From NCBI GenBank assembly GCA_050736615.1, contig JBOHWL010000071.1, positions 1 through 43,861 on the forward strand: DNA of 43,861 nucleotides, read 5' to 3'. Source of the DNA: JBOHWJ01 sp050736615. GTDB lineage: Bacteria; Desulfobacterota; Binatia; Binatales; Binataceae. A model generated the notes under the pieces. The model was not told the origin of the DNA and did not search any database. It saw only the letters and a program-made list of their open reading frames with translations. Shown here piece after piece: positions 33,372 through 42,186 of the stretch. How positions within the stretch are numbered: position 1 is the first letter of the stretch; every line of letters begins with the position of its first letter. The translations under genes were made by a program, and so were the position numbers.

Positions 33372-34238
33372 TTATTTCGTCGTCGCCGCGAGTGCCGCCG
33401 CAAGCGCCCGTTGCGTATAGACGCGCGCGAGCTCGGCGCGAAACTCGGCCGACGCATGAATATCGGCAAGTGGATCGATGCCATCGGCGGCGTGCGCGGC
33501 GGCGGTGTTCAAACTCGCTGGATCAGGAGCTTTGCCCGTTATCGCGGTCTCGACGGCTTTGGCGCGAAATGCCTTGGGCCCTAGTCCCGTGATCGCGACC
33601 CGCACGCGCTCGCACTGGCCGCGTCGATTCAGTGTGAGCCATGCGGCCACGCCCACGATGGCGAAGCCCGACGCGGGCTGGCGATGTTTCAAATAGGCGA
33701 AGCCCGCGCCCGCGGGTAACGGTGCCATCGTTACGCGGGTGAGAATTTCGTTGGGCGCCGCCGCCGTGGTCATCAGATCAACGAAGAAATCCTCAGCCGC
33801 GACGACACGCGCGCCATGTTCACTGACAAGCGTAATTTCGGCTGCGAGGGCCAATATTGCGGCGGGGTAATCAGCGGCCGGGTCCGCATGCGCGAGGCTG
33901 CCGCCGATCGTGCCGCGATTGCGCACTTGCACGTCGCCGATTGCCGCCGCGCATTGTGCGAGCAGGCCGCTGCGACTGCGCACAAGCTCCGAATTGGCGA
34001 CCTGGTCATGAGTGGCGGCTGCGCCGATAATCAGCTTGCCGGGCTCCTCGCTGATCTGCGCAAGCTCGCTAACCGCGCCGATATCCACCAGATGAGCGGG
34101 CTGCGCCAGCCGCAGCTTCATCATCGGCAGCAGACTATGGCCGCCGGCAAGAAGCTTGGCGTCGCCAAATTGCTTGAGCAGTTCCAAGGCTTCTTTGACC
34201 GAAGTCGCGCGATGATATTCGAACGTTCCTGGGAACAT
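33372..34238 (-). CDS. coxM: CO dehydrogenase-like medium FAD-binding subunit
   Basis: The FAD subunit of a molybdenum hydroxylase of the xanthine oxidase family, 288 residues. The two FAD motifs are AGGHSLLPMMKLRLAQP near residue 32 and GTIGGSLAHADPAADYPAA near 105; the C-terminal CO_deh_flav_C domain follows with VAITGLGPKAFRAKAVE. ATG 34238, 12 bases after coxL. It moves electrons from the iron-sulphur subunit to FAD and onward. Confidence 0.94.
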   Translation of the reverse strand: MFPGTFEYHRATSVKEALELLKQFGDAKLLAGGHSLLPMMKLRLAQPAHLVDIGAVSELAQISEEPGKLIIGAAATHDQVANSELVRSRSGLLAQCAAAIGDVQVRNRGTIGGSLAHADPAADYPAAILALAAEITLVSEHGARVVAAEDFFVDLMTTAAAPNEILTRVTMAPLPAGAGFAYLKHRQPASGFAIVGVAAWLTLNRRGQCERVRVAITGLGPKAFRAKAVETAITGKAPDPASLNTAAAHAADGIDPLADIHASAEFRAELARVYTQRALAAALAATTK

Positions 34239-34250
34239 CTCTATACCTGG

Positions 34251-36587
34251 TTACGGCTGACGCGGGGCGTCTTTGATCGCGCGCCAGAGTTTTTCCGGCT
34301 TAAGCGGCATGTCGAGATGGCGGATGCCCAGCGGCGCCAGCGCGTCGAGCACGGCATTGACGATGCACGGCGTTGAACCGATCGTGCCCGCTTCGCCAAC
34401 TCCCTTCACACCCAGCGGATTAAGCGGCGAAGGCGTGACGGTGTTGGCCAGTTCGTAATGAGGCAGCATGTCGGCCTTCGGCACCGCATAGTCCATCAAC
34501 GTGGCGGTAATAAGCTGGCCGTTTTCGTCGTAGACGACTTCTTCGTAAAGCGCCTGCGCAATTCCCTGCGCGATGCCGCCATGGACCTGGCCTTCGACCA
34601 GCAACGGACTGATGATACGGCCACAATCGTCCACCGCGACATAGCGATCGAATTTGACCACGCCCGTTTCAGGGTCAATCTCGACGATCGCCACGTGGGT
34701 GCCGAACGGGAACGTGCATCCCGAGGGTTCAAAGAAACTCGAAGCGTCGAGTCCGGGTTCCATTCCGGGAAGCGGCTGTTTGTAGTCGTAGGCGGCGCCG
34801 ACCACGCGTTGCAACGGAATTGCCTTGGACAGGTCGGTGGTCAACGCGATGGTACGGTTGTGGAAGGTCAACTGGTCGGGCGGCGTTTCCATCATCGCCG
34901 ATGCGATCTTCTTCAGCTTCTCCTGCAACTTGCCCACCGACATCATGAGCGCGGTGCCGCCCAGCGTCAGGCCGCGGCTGCCAAACGTGCCGACGCCGTA
35001 TTGCACGATCGCGGTGTCACCGTGCAGCACCGTAATATCGTCAATATCGATGCCGAAAGCGTCGGCCGTCATCTGCGCGAAGGTCGTTTCCTGACCCTGC
35101 CCATGCGGCGAGATGCCGGTGTGAATGGTGACCTTGCCATCGGGCTCAATGCGCACGGTCGAGCTTTCCCATCCTTGCACCCCCGGCGGCAGCATCGCCG
35201 ACGGCCCGATGCCGCAGATTTCCACATAAGAAGACAGGCCGATACCGACGAGGCGGCCGTGCTTGCGCGCTTCGGCCTGATCGGTGCGCGCCTGCTGGTA
35301 GTCAATCAGGCCCAGAGCTTTATCGAGCGCCTGTTGATAGTCGCCCGAATCGTAAACCAGGCCGGCTGCCGTCGTGTAGGGAAACGCTTCTCTAGGTACG
35401 AAATTACGCCTGCGCACTTCGGCCGGGTCGAGTCCAAGCTCGGCAGCGACCAAATCCATCGTACGTTCGGCAATGTAGGCCGCTTCGGGACGGCCGGCGC
35501 CACGATAGGCATCGGTCGCCATCTTGTTGGTGAAGACCATCACCTGCTCGAACGATATGGCGGGAATCCGGTAACAGCCGGTCATCATGAGGCCGGAGAA
35601 GCCGGGAATTGCGGGTGTCAGCAATTGCAGATAGGCTCCCATGTCGCAGATGAATTTAGCCTTGAGCGCGAGTACCGTGCCGTCATTTTTGATGGGCACT
35701 TCGAGATAAGTGATTTGGTCGCGGCCGTGCGTGGTGGCGGCGAAATTCTCCCGCCGGCGCTCGATCCATTTGACTGGCCGTTTGAGCGTCATCGCCAGAT
35801 GCGCGATCAGCGCTTCCTCGCGATAGACATTGAGCTTACAGCCAAAGCCGCCGCCCACTTCCGGCGCGATCACGCGCATGTGGTTCTCGCCCAGCTTGAG
35901 CATCCCGGCCAACACCGAACGCAGCAGATGCGGGATTTGGGTTGAAGACCAGACCGTCAGGTGTTGTGAGCCGGCGTTCCATTGCGCGACCACGCCGCGT
36001 GGCTCCATCGGTATAGGGGCCAGCCGCTGATTGACCAGACGGAATCTTAATACGCGATCGGCTTTGCGTATCGCCTCGTCCACTGCGGGATTGGGCACCT
36101 CGACACGCACCGCCAGATTATTGCCGAACTCCTCGTGCAGGATCGGCGCGTTCGCTTCGAGCGCACGCTCCGGATCGACCACCGCGTCGAGCGGATCGTA
36201 GTCGATGTCGACCAGGTCCAATGCATCCTGCGCTTTATAAGGATCGCTCGCGACAGCCACGACCACCGGCTCACCGACGTAACGGACCGTGTCCCGCGCC
36301 AGCATAGGGTGAAACGGAATATGCTCGGCCGGTGCGACGCACGGCAGCGTGCCGGCCTTATCTTTCACATCCTCGCCCGTGAGCACGCATACCACGCCGG
36401 GCAGGCGGCGCGCCGCTTCAACGTCGATGGCAATTATTTTGGCGTGCGCGTGGGGACTGCGTAACAGCACGGCCGTGAGCATTCCGGGGATACGGACATC
36501 ATCGACGTACGTAGCGAGTCCGGAGATGAGACGCGGGTCTTCGCGCCGTTTTATCCGTTCGCCGACAAACTTTGGAATCACAGCCAT
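34251..36587 (-). CDS. coxL: Molybdopterin-dependent large subunit, form II CO dehydrogenase type
   Basis: Catalytic subunit with the Mo-pterin cytosine dinucleotide site, 778 residues. VGERIKRREDPRLISGLATYVDD is the typical start; EVGGGFGCK, GISPHGQGQETTFAQM and GVKGVGEAGTIG carry the cofactor and catalytic Glu regions. The active-site loop is AYRGAGR at residues 360-366 (35490-35510), the form II pattern, not the form I AYxCSFR of proven CO oxidisers. The gene order S-L-M also fits form II. Its true substrate is thus open: CO, or an aldehyde or N-heterocycle. ATG 36587, 83 bases after coxS. Confidence 0.94.
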   Translation of the reverse strand: MAVIPKFVGERIKRREDPRLISGLATYVDDVRIPGMLTAVLLRSPHAHAKIIAIDVEAARRLPGVVCVLTGEDVKDKAGTLPCVAPAEHIPFHPMLARDTVRYVGEPVVVAVASDPYKAQDALDLVDIDYDPLDAVVDPERALEANAPILHEEFGNNLAVRVEVPNPAVDEAIRKADRVLRFRLVNQRLAPIPMEPRGVVAQWNAGSQHLTVWSSTQIPHLLRSVLAGMLKLGENHMRVIAPEVGGGFGCKLNVYREEALIAHLAMTLKRPVKWIERRRENFAATTHGRDQITYLEVPIKNDGTVLALKAKFICDMGAYLQLLTPAIPGFSGLMMTGCYRIPAISFEQVMVFTNKMATDAYRGAGRPEAAYIAERTMDLVAAELGLDPAEVRRRNFVPREAFPYTTAAGLVYDSGDYQQALDKALGLIDYQQARTDQAEARKHGRLVGIGLSSYVEICGIGPSAMLPPGVQGWESSTVRIEPDGKVTIHTGISPHGQGQETTFAQMTADAFGIDIDDITVLHGDTAIVQYGVGTFGSRGLTLGGTALMMSVGKLQEKLKKIASAMMETPPDQLTFHNRTIALTTDLSKAIPLQRVVGAAYDYKQPLPGMEPGLDASSFFEPSGCTFPFGTHVAIVEIDPETGVVKFDRYVAVDDCGRIISPLLVEGQVHGGIAQGIAQALYEEVVYDENGQLITATLMDYAVPKADMLPHYELANTVTPSPLNPLGVKGVGEAGTIGSTPCIVNAVLDALAPLGIRHLDMPLKPEKLWRAIKDAPRQP

Positions 36588-36670
36588 GATCCGTTCCTCT
36601 CAGCGTCATTTGTATACGTCATCGCACATCACGTCCGTGAACTGAAAGAATTCCGGTCGACACAACGCGG

Positions 36671-37141
36671 CTACGCCTGCCGCCGCATCTTTGCGGCCGC
36701 GTGACGCACGGCGTTGATGATGTTCTGATAGCCGGTGCAACGGCATAGATTGCCTTCGAGGGCGTGGCGGATTTCGGCGTCGCTGGGATCAGCGTTCCGG
36801 CTCAGCAGGTCCGTCGCGGCCATGATCATGCCGGGCGTGCAGTAACCGCATTGGAGCCCGTGCTCTTCCCAGAAGCCCTCCTGCAAGGGATGGAATTTGC
36901 CATCCGCCGCCAGTCCCTCGACAGTGGTGATTTTGGCCCCGTCGGCCTGCGCCGCCAGCACCGTGCATGACTTTACGGCTTTACCGTTCAGCAGGACCGT
37001 GCAGGCGCCGCACAGAGTGCTTTCGCAACCCACATGAGTACCAGTCAGATTCGCCACGTCGCGGATGTAATGTACCAGCAGCAGTCGCGCCTCGACCTCG
37101 TCCTGGCGCGATTCGCCGTTGATCGTGAGACTGATGCGCAT
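36671..37141 (-). CDS. coxS: CO dehydrogenase-like small [2Fe-2S] subunit
   Basis: Small subunit of about 156 residues with two [2Fe-2S] clusters: the ferredoxin-like one (GCESTLCGAC, with the next Cys in KSCTV) and the C-terminal one (CGYCTPGMIM and CRCTGYQNII). ATG 37141 has GGGGGA about 8 bases upstream, better than the longer frame from 37180. First gene of the coxSLMG operon. The region before it (37142-37434) must hold both the cox and clpB promoters. Confidence 0.95.
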   Translation of the reverse strand: MRISLTINGESRQDEVEARLLLVHYIRDVANLTGTHVGCESTLCGACTVLLNGKAVKSCTVLAAQADGAKITTVEGLAADGKFHPLQEGFWEEHGLQCGYCTPGMIMAATDLLSRNADPSDAEIRHALEGNLCRCTGYQNIINAVRHAAAKMRRQA

Positions 37142-37349
37142 ATCCAATTCCCCCAAGTGAACGGCCGATGGCCAGACCACGTGAGTGGGTGCTTGCCCAA
37201 ATGACTCGCGGACTCGCCAAGCCGACGCAACCGCGTCAAGATGGATAGCAAATCGTAGGCGTCTGGGCTAACCGGGCGAACGCCGGGGGACGCGGTGCGC
37301 ACAGATGGGGTTAGCCGAACGTTTGGCGCGGCAACTCCGGTTCCATATT

Positions 37350-37367
37350 GCGCGGCCGCGGCCGCGC
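37350..37367. promoter_or_regulatory. 18-bp perfect palindrome upstream of clpB
   Basis: GCGCGGCCGCGGCCGCGC is its own complement. It lies in the divergent gap between coxS and clpB, 68 bases before the clpB start. It could be an operator or a hairpin in the clpB leader. No CIRCE element (TTAGCACTC-N9-GAGTGCTAA) and no clear sigma-32 promoter was found nearby. Confidence 0.4.
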
Positions 37368-37434
37368 CCGGGCGGCTTGCCACGCCAGCAACAATGATTA
37401 CCTTAAAGCGAGAGAGTTCAGACCAAGAACAACA

Positions 37435-40047
37435 ATGAACGCCAATCGATTCACGGAAAAACTCCAGGAGGCGCTTGGTCGCGCGCAGAACGCCGCTGCC
37501 AGCGCTCATCATCAGGCCGTCGACGTCGAGCATCTCGCCGCCGCTTTACTGGAAGATAACGAGGGCATCGCTAGCTCGATTCTGAAGCTGGCCGGCGTCG
37601 ATATTGCCGCAACCAACCGCAAGCTCGGAGACGAGTTGCGGAAGATTCCCGCCGTCAGCGGGAGCGGAGCGGATGCCGCACAGACGTACGCGACTCAGCG
37701 CTTAAGCCGCGTGCTGGCACGCGCCGAGCAGGAGGCCGGCAAGCTCAAGGACGAATACATTTCGGTCGAGCATGTGCTGATCGCGATGCTGGATGAGCCC
37801 GGTGCGACCGCACGAATTTTGCGCGAGGCCGGACTTACCCATGACAAGCTGATGACTGTGCTGAAGAAGGTGCGTGGGAATCAGCGCGTGACCTCCGCCA
37901 ATCCCGAGGCCACTTATCAGGCGCTGGAACGTTACGGCCGCGACCTGACCAAGCTTGCCGCCGCCGGCAAGGTTGACCCGGTCATCGGACGCGACGAGGA
38001 GATTCGGCGCGTGATGCAAGTGCTCTCGCGGCGTACCAAAAACAATCCGGTGCTGATCGGCGAGCCGGGAGTCGGTAAGACCGCGATCGTCGAAGGCTTG
38101 GCGCAGCGAATTGTCGCCGGCGACGTGCCGGAAGGCTTGAAAAACCGCCGCATCGTCGCTCTCGACATGGGCGCGCTGGTGGCGGGCGCCAAGTTCCGCG
38201 GCGAATTCGAGGAGCGCCTCAAGGCCGTGCTGAAGGAAGTGCAGGAGGCCGAGGGCGAAGTCATTCTGTTTATCGACGAATTGCATACGGTGGTCGGAGC
38301 CGGCGCCGCCGAAGGCGCAATGGACGCTTCGAATCTGCTCAAGCCGATGTTGGCGCGCGGCGAACTACATTGCATCGGCGCGACCACGATTGACGAATAT
38401 CGCAAGCATATTGAGAAGGACGCGGCGCTGGAGCGGCGTTTCCAACCGGTGATGGTCGTGGAGCCGAGCGTCGAGGACACCATTTCGATCCTGCGCGGCC
38501 TCAAGGAGCGCTACGAAGTCCATCACGGCATCCGGATCAAGGATTCCGCCTTGGTGACCGCGGCGATGCTCTCGAAGCGCTATATCAGCGACCGCTTCAT
38601 GCCGGACAAGGCCATTGACCTCGTCGACGAAGCGGCGGCCAAGCTGCGCACCGAAAAGGAATCGATGCCGGCCGAGTTGGACGAAGCCAACCGGCGCGTG
38701 ATGCAACTTGAAATTGAACGCGAGGCGCTCAAGCGGGAAACCGACGCGGCCTCCAAAGAACGGCTGGAAAAGCTCGAAAAAGAGCTGGCCGAAGCGCAAG
38801 AACGCCGCTCCGCGTTGCAGGCGCAATGGCAGAACGAAAAGGGTGGCATCGAAAAGCTGTCCGGGCTGAAAAGCCAGATTGAACAGACCCGTCACGAGAT
38901 CGACAAGGCCAAGCGCGAGTACGACCTCAACAAGGTGGCCGAATTGCAATACGGCAAGCTCGCGAGCCTGGAGAAAGAACTCGCGGCGGCCGATAAAGCC
39001 CTCGATAAGGGCGCAACCACCAATCGCTTGATCAAAGAGGAAGTCGACGAGGAGGACATCGCCGAGGTGGTGGCGCGATGGACCGGTATTCCGGTGTCGC
39101 GGCTGATGGAAGGCGAGGTGCAAAAACTCGCGCATCTGGAAGAGCACCTGCACAAACGCGTCATCGGTCAGGACGAGGCGGTCTCGGCCGTCGCCGACGC
39201 GGTCATCCGCGCCCGCGCCGGACTCAAAGATCCCAACCGTCCGATCGGCTCATTTATCTTTTTGGGCCCGACCGGCGTCGGCAAGACCGAATTGGCGCGC
39301 GCGCTGGCGGAATTCCTGTTCGATGACGAGGCCTCGATGGTGCGGATCGACATGTCGGAATACATGGAGAAGCACACCGTATCGCGGCTGGTTGGCGCGC
39401 CGCCCGGGTATGTCGGCTACGATGAGGGTGGGCAGCTTACCGAAGCGGTGCGCCGCCGTCCGTTCTCGGTTATTCTGTTCGACGAAATCGAGAAGGCGCA
39501 CGCCGACGTCTTCAACGTGCTGTTGCAATTGCTCGACGATGGGCGGCTGACCGACGGGCATGGGCGCACGGTCGATTTTAAGAATACCGTCGTCATCATG
39601 ACCTCGAACGTCGCCAGCCAGATCATCCTGTCCTTCAAGGGGCAGAACTATGATCGGATGAAGGAGCAATGTCTCGACGCATTGCGCCAGCAATTCAGGC
39701 CCGAGTTTCTCAATCGGGTTGACGAAATCGTCGTGTTCCATCCGCTCAGCAAGGAGCAATTGCGGACGATTGTCGATATCCAGCTCGATCGGCTGCGCAA
39801 ACGCCTCGAGGAACGCAAGATCGAACTTGAGCTGACCGATAATGCGCGCGACTACTTCGCCGAACATGGCTACGATCCCGTGTATGGTGCGCGTCCGCTG
39901 CGACGGATGATCCAGCGTGAACTGGAGACGGCGCTCGGCCGCAAGCTCTTGCTGGGCGAAGTCCGCGACAACTCGCATGTGGTGGTTGACGCGAACCCGC
40001 AAGGATTGGTTATCTCCACGCGCGCGGATCAGAGCGCGGCGGCATAA
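37435..40047 (+). CDS. clpB: ATP-dependent chaperone ClpB
   Basis: Hexameric AAA+ disaggregase of 870 residues that resolubilises aggregates with DnaK. Parts: N-domain (RFTEKLQEAL to about 145), AAA-1 with Walker A GEPGVGKT and Walker B VILFIDEL, the coiled-coil middle domain (about 400-525) that separates ClpB from ClpA/ClpC, AAA-2 with Walker A GPTGVGKT and Walker B VILFDEIEKAH, and a C-terminal domain with YGARPLRRMIQREL. ATG 37435 gives the family N-terminus. Single gene with its own terminator. Confidence 0.98.
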   Translation: MNANRFTEKLQEALGRAQNAAASAHHQAVDVEHLAAALLEDNEGIASSILKLAGVDIAATNRKLGDELRKIPAVSGSGADAAQTYATQRLSRVLARAEQEAGKLKDEYISVEHVLIAMLDEPGATARILREAGLTHDKLMTVLKKVRGNQRVTSANPEATYQALERYGRDLTKLAAAGKVDPVIGRDEEIRRVMQVLSRRTKNNPVLIGEPGVGKTAIVEGLAQRIVAGDVPEGLKNRRIVALDMGALVAGAKFRGEFEERLKAVLKEVQEAEGEVILFIDELHTVVGAGAAEGAMDASNLLKPMLARGELHCIGATTIDEYRKHIEKDAALERRFQPVMVVEPSVEDTISILRGLKERYEVHHGIRIKDSALVTAAMLSKRYISDRFMPDKAIDLVDEAAAKLRTEKESMPAELDEANRRVMQLEIEREALKRETDAASKERLEKLEKELAEAQERRSALQAQWQNEKGGIEKLSGLKSQIEQTRHEIDKAKREYDLNKVAELQYGKLASLEKELAAADKALDKGATTNRLIKEEVDEEDIAEVVARWTGIPVSRLMEGEVQKLAHLEEHLHKRVIGQDEAVSAVADAVIRARAGLKDPNRPIGSFIFLGPTGVGKTELARALAEFLFDDEASMVRIDMSEYMEKHTVSRLVGAPPGYVGYDEGGQLTEAVRRRPFSVILFDEIEKAHADVFNVLLQLLDDGRLTDGHGRTVDFKNTVVIMTSNVASQIILSFKGQNYDRMKEQCLDALRQQFRPEFLNRVDEIVVFHPLSKEQLRTIVDIQLDRLRKRLEERKIELELTDNARDYFAEHGYDPVYGARPLRRMIQRELETALGRKLLLGEVRDNSHVVVDANPQGLVISTRADQSAAA

Positions 40048-40085
40048 GCGGCTGTGAGGCGCCAGCCTCAGATCATTTTTGTCGC

Positions 40086-40124
40086 AAAAAAAGTGCGAAG
40101 GGTTTGTACCTTCGCACTTTTTTT
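40086..40124 (+). terminator. Rho-independent terminator of clpB
   Basis: AAGTGCGAAGG (40091-40101) pairs with CCTTCGCACTT (40109-40119) around the seven-base loop GTTTGTA, followed by a T-run to 40124 and preceded by matching A residues. The stem extends through the A/T flanks. It is the clearest terminator in the window and can also work on the minus strand. Confidence 0.9.
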
Positions 40125-40654
40125 GAAGTTGTGATCCGCCGGCGCGTCCGGATTATCCAAGCAGAACTGATCGGACCCTTTCGATGGCGAGCGTCGTCAA
40201 GCGCGAAGCGGCCGCTATAACCTAAAGCGACAACTTAAATGGTTGAGCTGGTTGTTTGTGCTTGGGCCGACCTTGATCTTTTGACTGTACCGAGATCGCT
40301 TCCGGGAGTCGTGGAACCGGTCAAACACTTGCGCATTTTCGGCATACCGGCCCGGGCGAATGGAGTCGCGTTCGGGGTTGTATTTCGCGGAAAAATTGAA
40401 AGCCGCTCTTCAACCAAGCCGTTGCGCGTGAGCGCCGCATCGCGATGCGAGGCGAAGTTGATTGGAGAGAACTCCGATTGCCAACCTCCACGGAGCGCGC
40501 TATTGAGCGAATTGTCCGGTGCGATTCGGACACGAGGGCAAAGCGCGGAAATTTCCTCGGGGGAGATTTTCGGGAAATTTCAAAACCGAAGGTAAAGCGC
40601 CGCTGTCGCGGATGTCGCCCGAGGACTCTCGCGGCTGGTGCGGAGGACTCATCG
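40125..40654. promoter_or_regulatory. 530-base gap with clustered short palindromes upstream of the MFS gene
   Basis: No supported gene lies here. Within the last 200 bases are GGAG-AGAA-CTCC (near 40464-40475), GTCCG-N8-CGGAC (40514-40531), the palindrome GGAAATTTCC (40547-40556) and a second GGAAATTTC (40573-40581) centred 26 bases further on. These are candidate operator sites for control of the transporter. Frames on both strands here lack ribosome sites and domains. Confidence 0.4.
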
Positions 40655-41935
40655 ATGATGACGCGTGAGCGGCAGCGTCGGCTGATTGCGATCAGCCTGT
40701 TCATCGTACTCTTCTTCCTGTGGGGCGGCGGCTACAACACTTCGCCGGTATTTCTTGCCGCGCTGATCAAAGCAAACGGCTGGAGCCACGAACAAACCGC
40801 CTTTATCCCAAGCGTGCTGGCCTTGGCGGTCGGATTGACCGCTCCGATCGCCGGTTGGCTACTGGACCGGGTCGAAGCCCGCATCGTGATGACGATAGGC
40901 GGCGTACTGGCGTTAGCAGGCTTCATCACGGCTGGTCGCTCTCATACGCTTGAGGCGCTGGTCGTCGCGAACGTAATCCTGGGGGTGGGTCTGGGCGCGT
41001 GCACCTGGCTGCCGGCTTCGATGGTGGTGGCGAACTGGTTCGGCGAAAATCGCGGCACCGCGTTGGGGATCTGCACCGCCGGGATGGAGTCGGGCGGTAT
41101 GGCAATGACGATTTTGCTCGGCTACGTCATCGCGCACGGCACCTGGCGTATCGCGGGCGTATCGCTGATCGGTTGGCGGATGGCCTACCTGCTATTGGCG
41201 GTGCCGACACTGCTGATCGCCGTCCCGCTATTCTTGTGGATAATCCGCACGCGGCCGCCGGGCGAGACGCAAGTCAGTGTCAGGGAGGCGGCGGCTGAGT
41301 TACCCGGCTTTGAAGTCAGTCAGGCACTGACTACTCGCGCACTGTGGATGCTGGTCATATGCCAGCTCATGTTCGGACTGGCGGTGGGGGGCATTTTCAT
41401 CCATTTGGTCGCATATTTGCGCGGTCTCGGTTACGCGGAGCAGGTGGCGACTTTGGCGGTCGGGCTCACCTTGGGCGTGGCGGCGATCGGGAAACCGTCG
41501 TTCGGCTTTTTCGGCGACCGCATTGGGGGTAAGAACGCGCTCGGGGTGGGGTTTTCGCTAAACGCGATTGGCATTCTGATATTGCTCGGCGCCCACCGCG
41601 AAGCGTGGTTGGTCGTGGGGCTTTTCGTGTTTGGATTTAGCGGCGCGGTTCCGGTTGCGCTGGTGCCAATGGTGCTGGCGGAGACGCTGGGCCTTAAGCG
41701 GTTCGGCACGATTTTCGGCTGGCTGGGCCTGATCGTGACCATTGGCTTGTTTTTCGGCCCACTCGTCGGCGGCTATATCTTCGACGTTACCGGCAGCTAT
41801 ACGTTGGGTTTCGAGGTTTGCGTGCTGCTGAACCTGGTCGCGGCGGCGGCCAGCTTCGTATGCGTGGTACCGCGCGCGGCGGTGGCGGAGACGGCGGTGC
41901 CGAGTGCCGCTCGGGTGCCGCATCACGCGGCCTGA
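40655..41935 (+). CDS. Major facilitator superfamily transporter
   Basis: Inner-membrane secondary transporter of 426 residues with twelve predicted helices. The loop 2-3 motif reads GWLLDRVEARIVM and its second-half equivalent is GFFGDRIGGKNAL. The group resembles monocarboxylate or oxalate/formate-type carriers by its N-terminus (GGGYNTSPVFLAALIKANGW). GGAGGA 7 bases before ATG 40655 fixes the start; the frame open from 40445 is not coding by context. Substrate unknown. The gene ends before palindromic element D. Confidence 0.9.
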   Translation: MMTRERQRRLIAISLFIVLFFLWGGGYNTSPVFLAALIKANGWSHEQTAFIPSVLALAVGLTAPIAGWLLDRVEARIVMTIGGVLALAGFITAGRSHTLEALVVANVILGVGLGACTWLPASMVVANWFGENRGTALGICTAGMESGGMAMTILLGYVIAHGTWRIAGVSLIGWRMAYLLLAVPTLLIAVPLFLWIIRTRPPGETQVSVREAAAELPGFEVSQALTTRALWMLVICQLMFGLAVGGIFIHLVAYLRGLGYAEQVATLAVGLTLGVAAIGKPSFGFFGDRIGGKNALGVGFSLNAIGILILLGAHREAWLVVGLFVFGFSGAVPVALVPMVLAETLGLKRFGTIFGWLGLIVTIGLFFGPLVGGYIFDVTGSYTLGFEVCVLLNLVAAAASFVCVVPRAAVAETAVPSAARVPHHAA

Positions 41936-42041
41936 CGATTCCTCACGCGGACCCGAGTGGATAGATAAGGCGCGGCGTGATTTCCAGGCTCAAACCTGTC
42001 GATTTCGGATGTATTCCTATCGGCCTCAGGAAACGTCGCTA

Positions 42042-42186
42042 GAGAACCTCCGCACAAAGAGTGATGCTGTCATTCTGAGCGCAGCGAAGAATTCCGGATC
42101 TTTTTACTTTTGCCTGCTTTTTACCGGGATTCTTCACTTCGCAGACTTCGTTCAGAATGACAAATCGAGCTGTGCAGAGGCTACCT
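42042..42186. repeat. Dispersed palindromic element, copy D (most complete)
   Basis: The clearest copy of the element. Left terminal GAACCTCCGCACAAAG faces the right terminal GCTGTGCAGAGGCTACC. The inner arms GTCATTCTGAGCGCAGCGAA and TTCGCAGACTTCGTTCAGAATGAC and the pair AATTCCGGAT / CCGGGATTC form the long stem, with an AT-rich loop (TTTTTACTTTTGCC). It lies between the convergent MFS gene (ends 41935) and LysR gene (3' end 42187), touching the LysR stop codon. No target-site duplication was clear by eye. Confidence 0.85.

Noticed and set aside
34458..35945. 495-codon plus-strand open frame inside the cox operon
   Set aside because: Antisense of coxL, whose motifs are unmistakable; the translation is His/Arg-rich noise without a domain.
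38365..39153. 262-codon minus-strand frame opposite clpB
   Set aside because: Covers the ClpB middle domain in antisense; Leu/Phe/Gln-rich pattern arises from the coiled-coil codons.
40239..40704. Opposing frames of 118 and 127 codons in the gap before the MFS gene
   Set aside because: No ribosome site, no domain, and the two overlap each other; left as non-coding.
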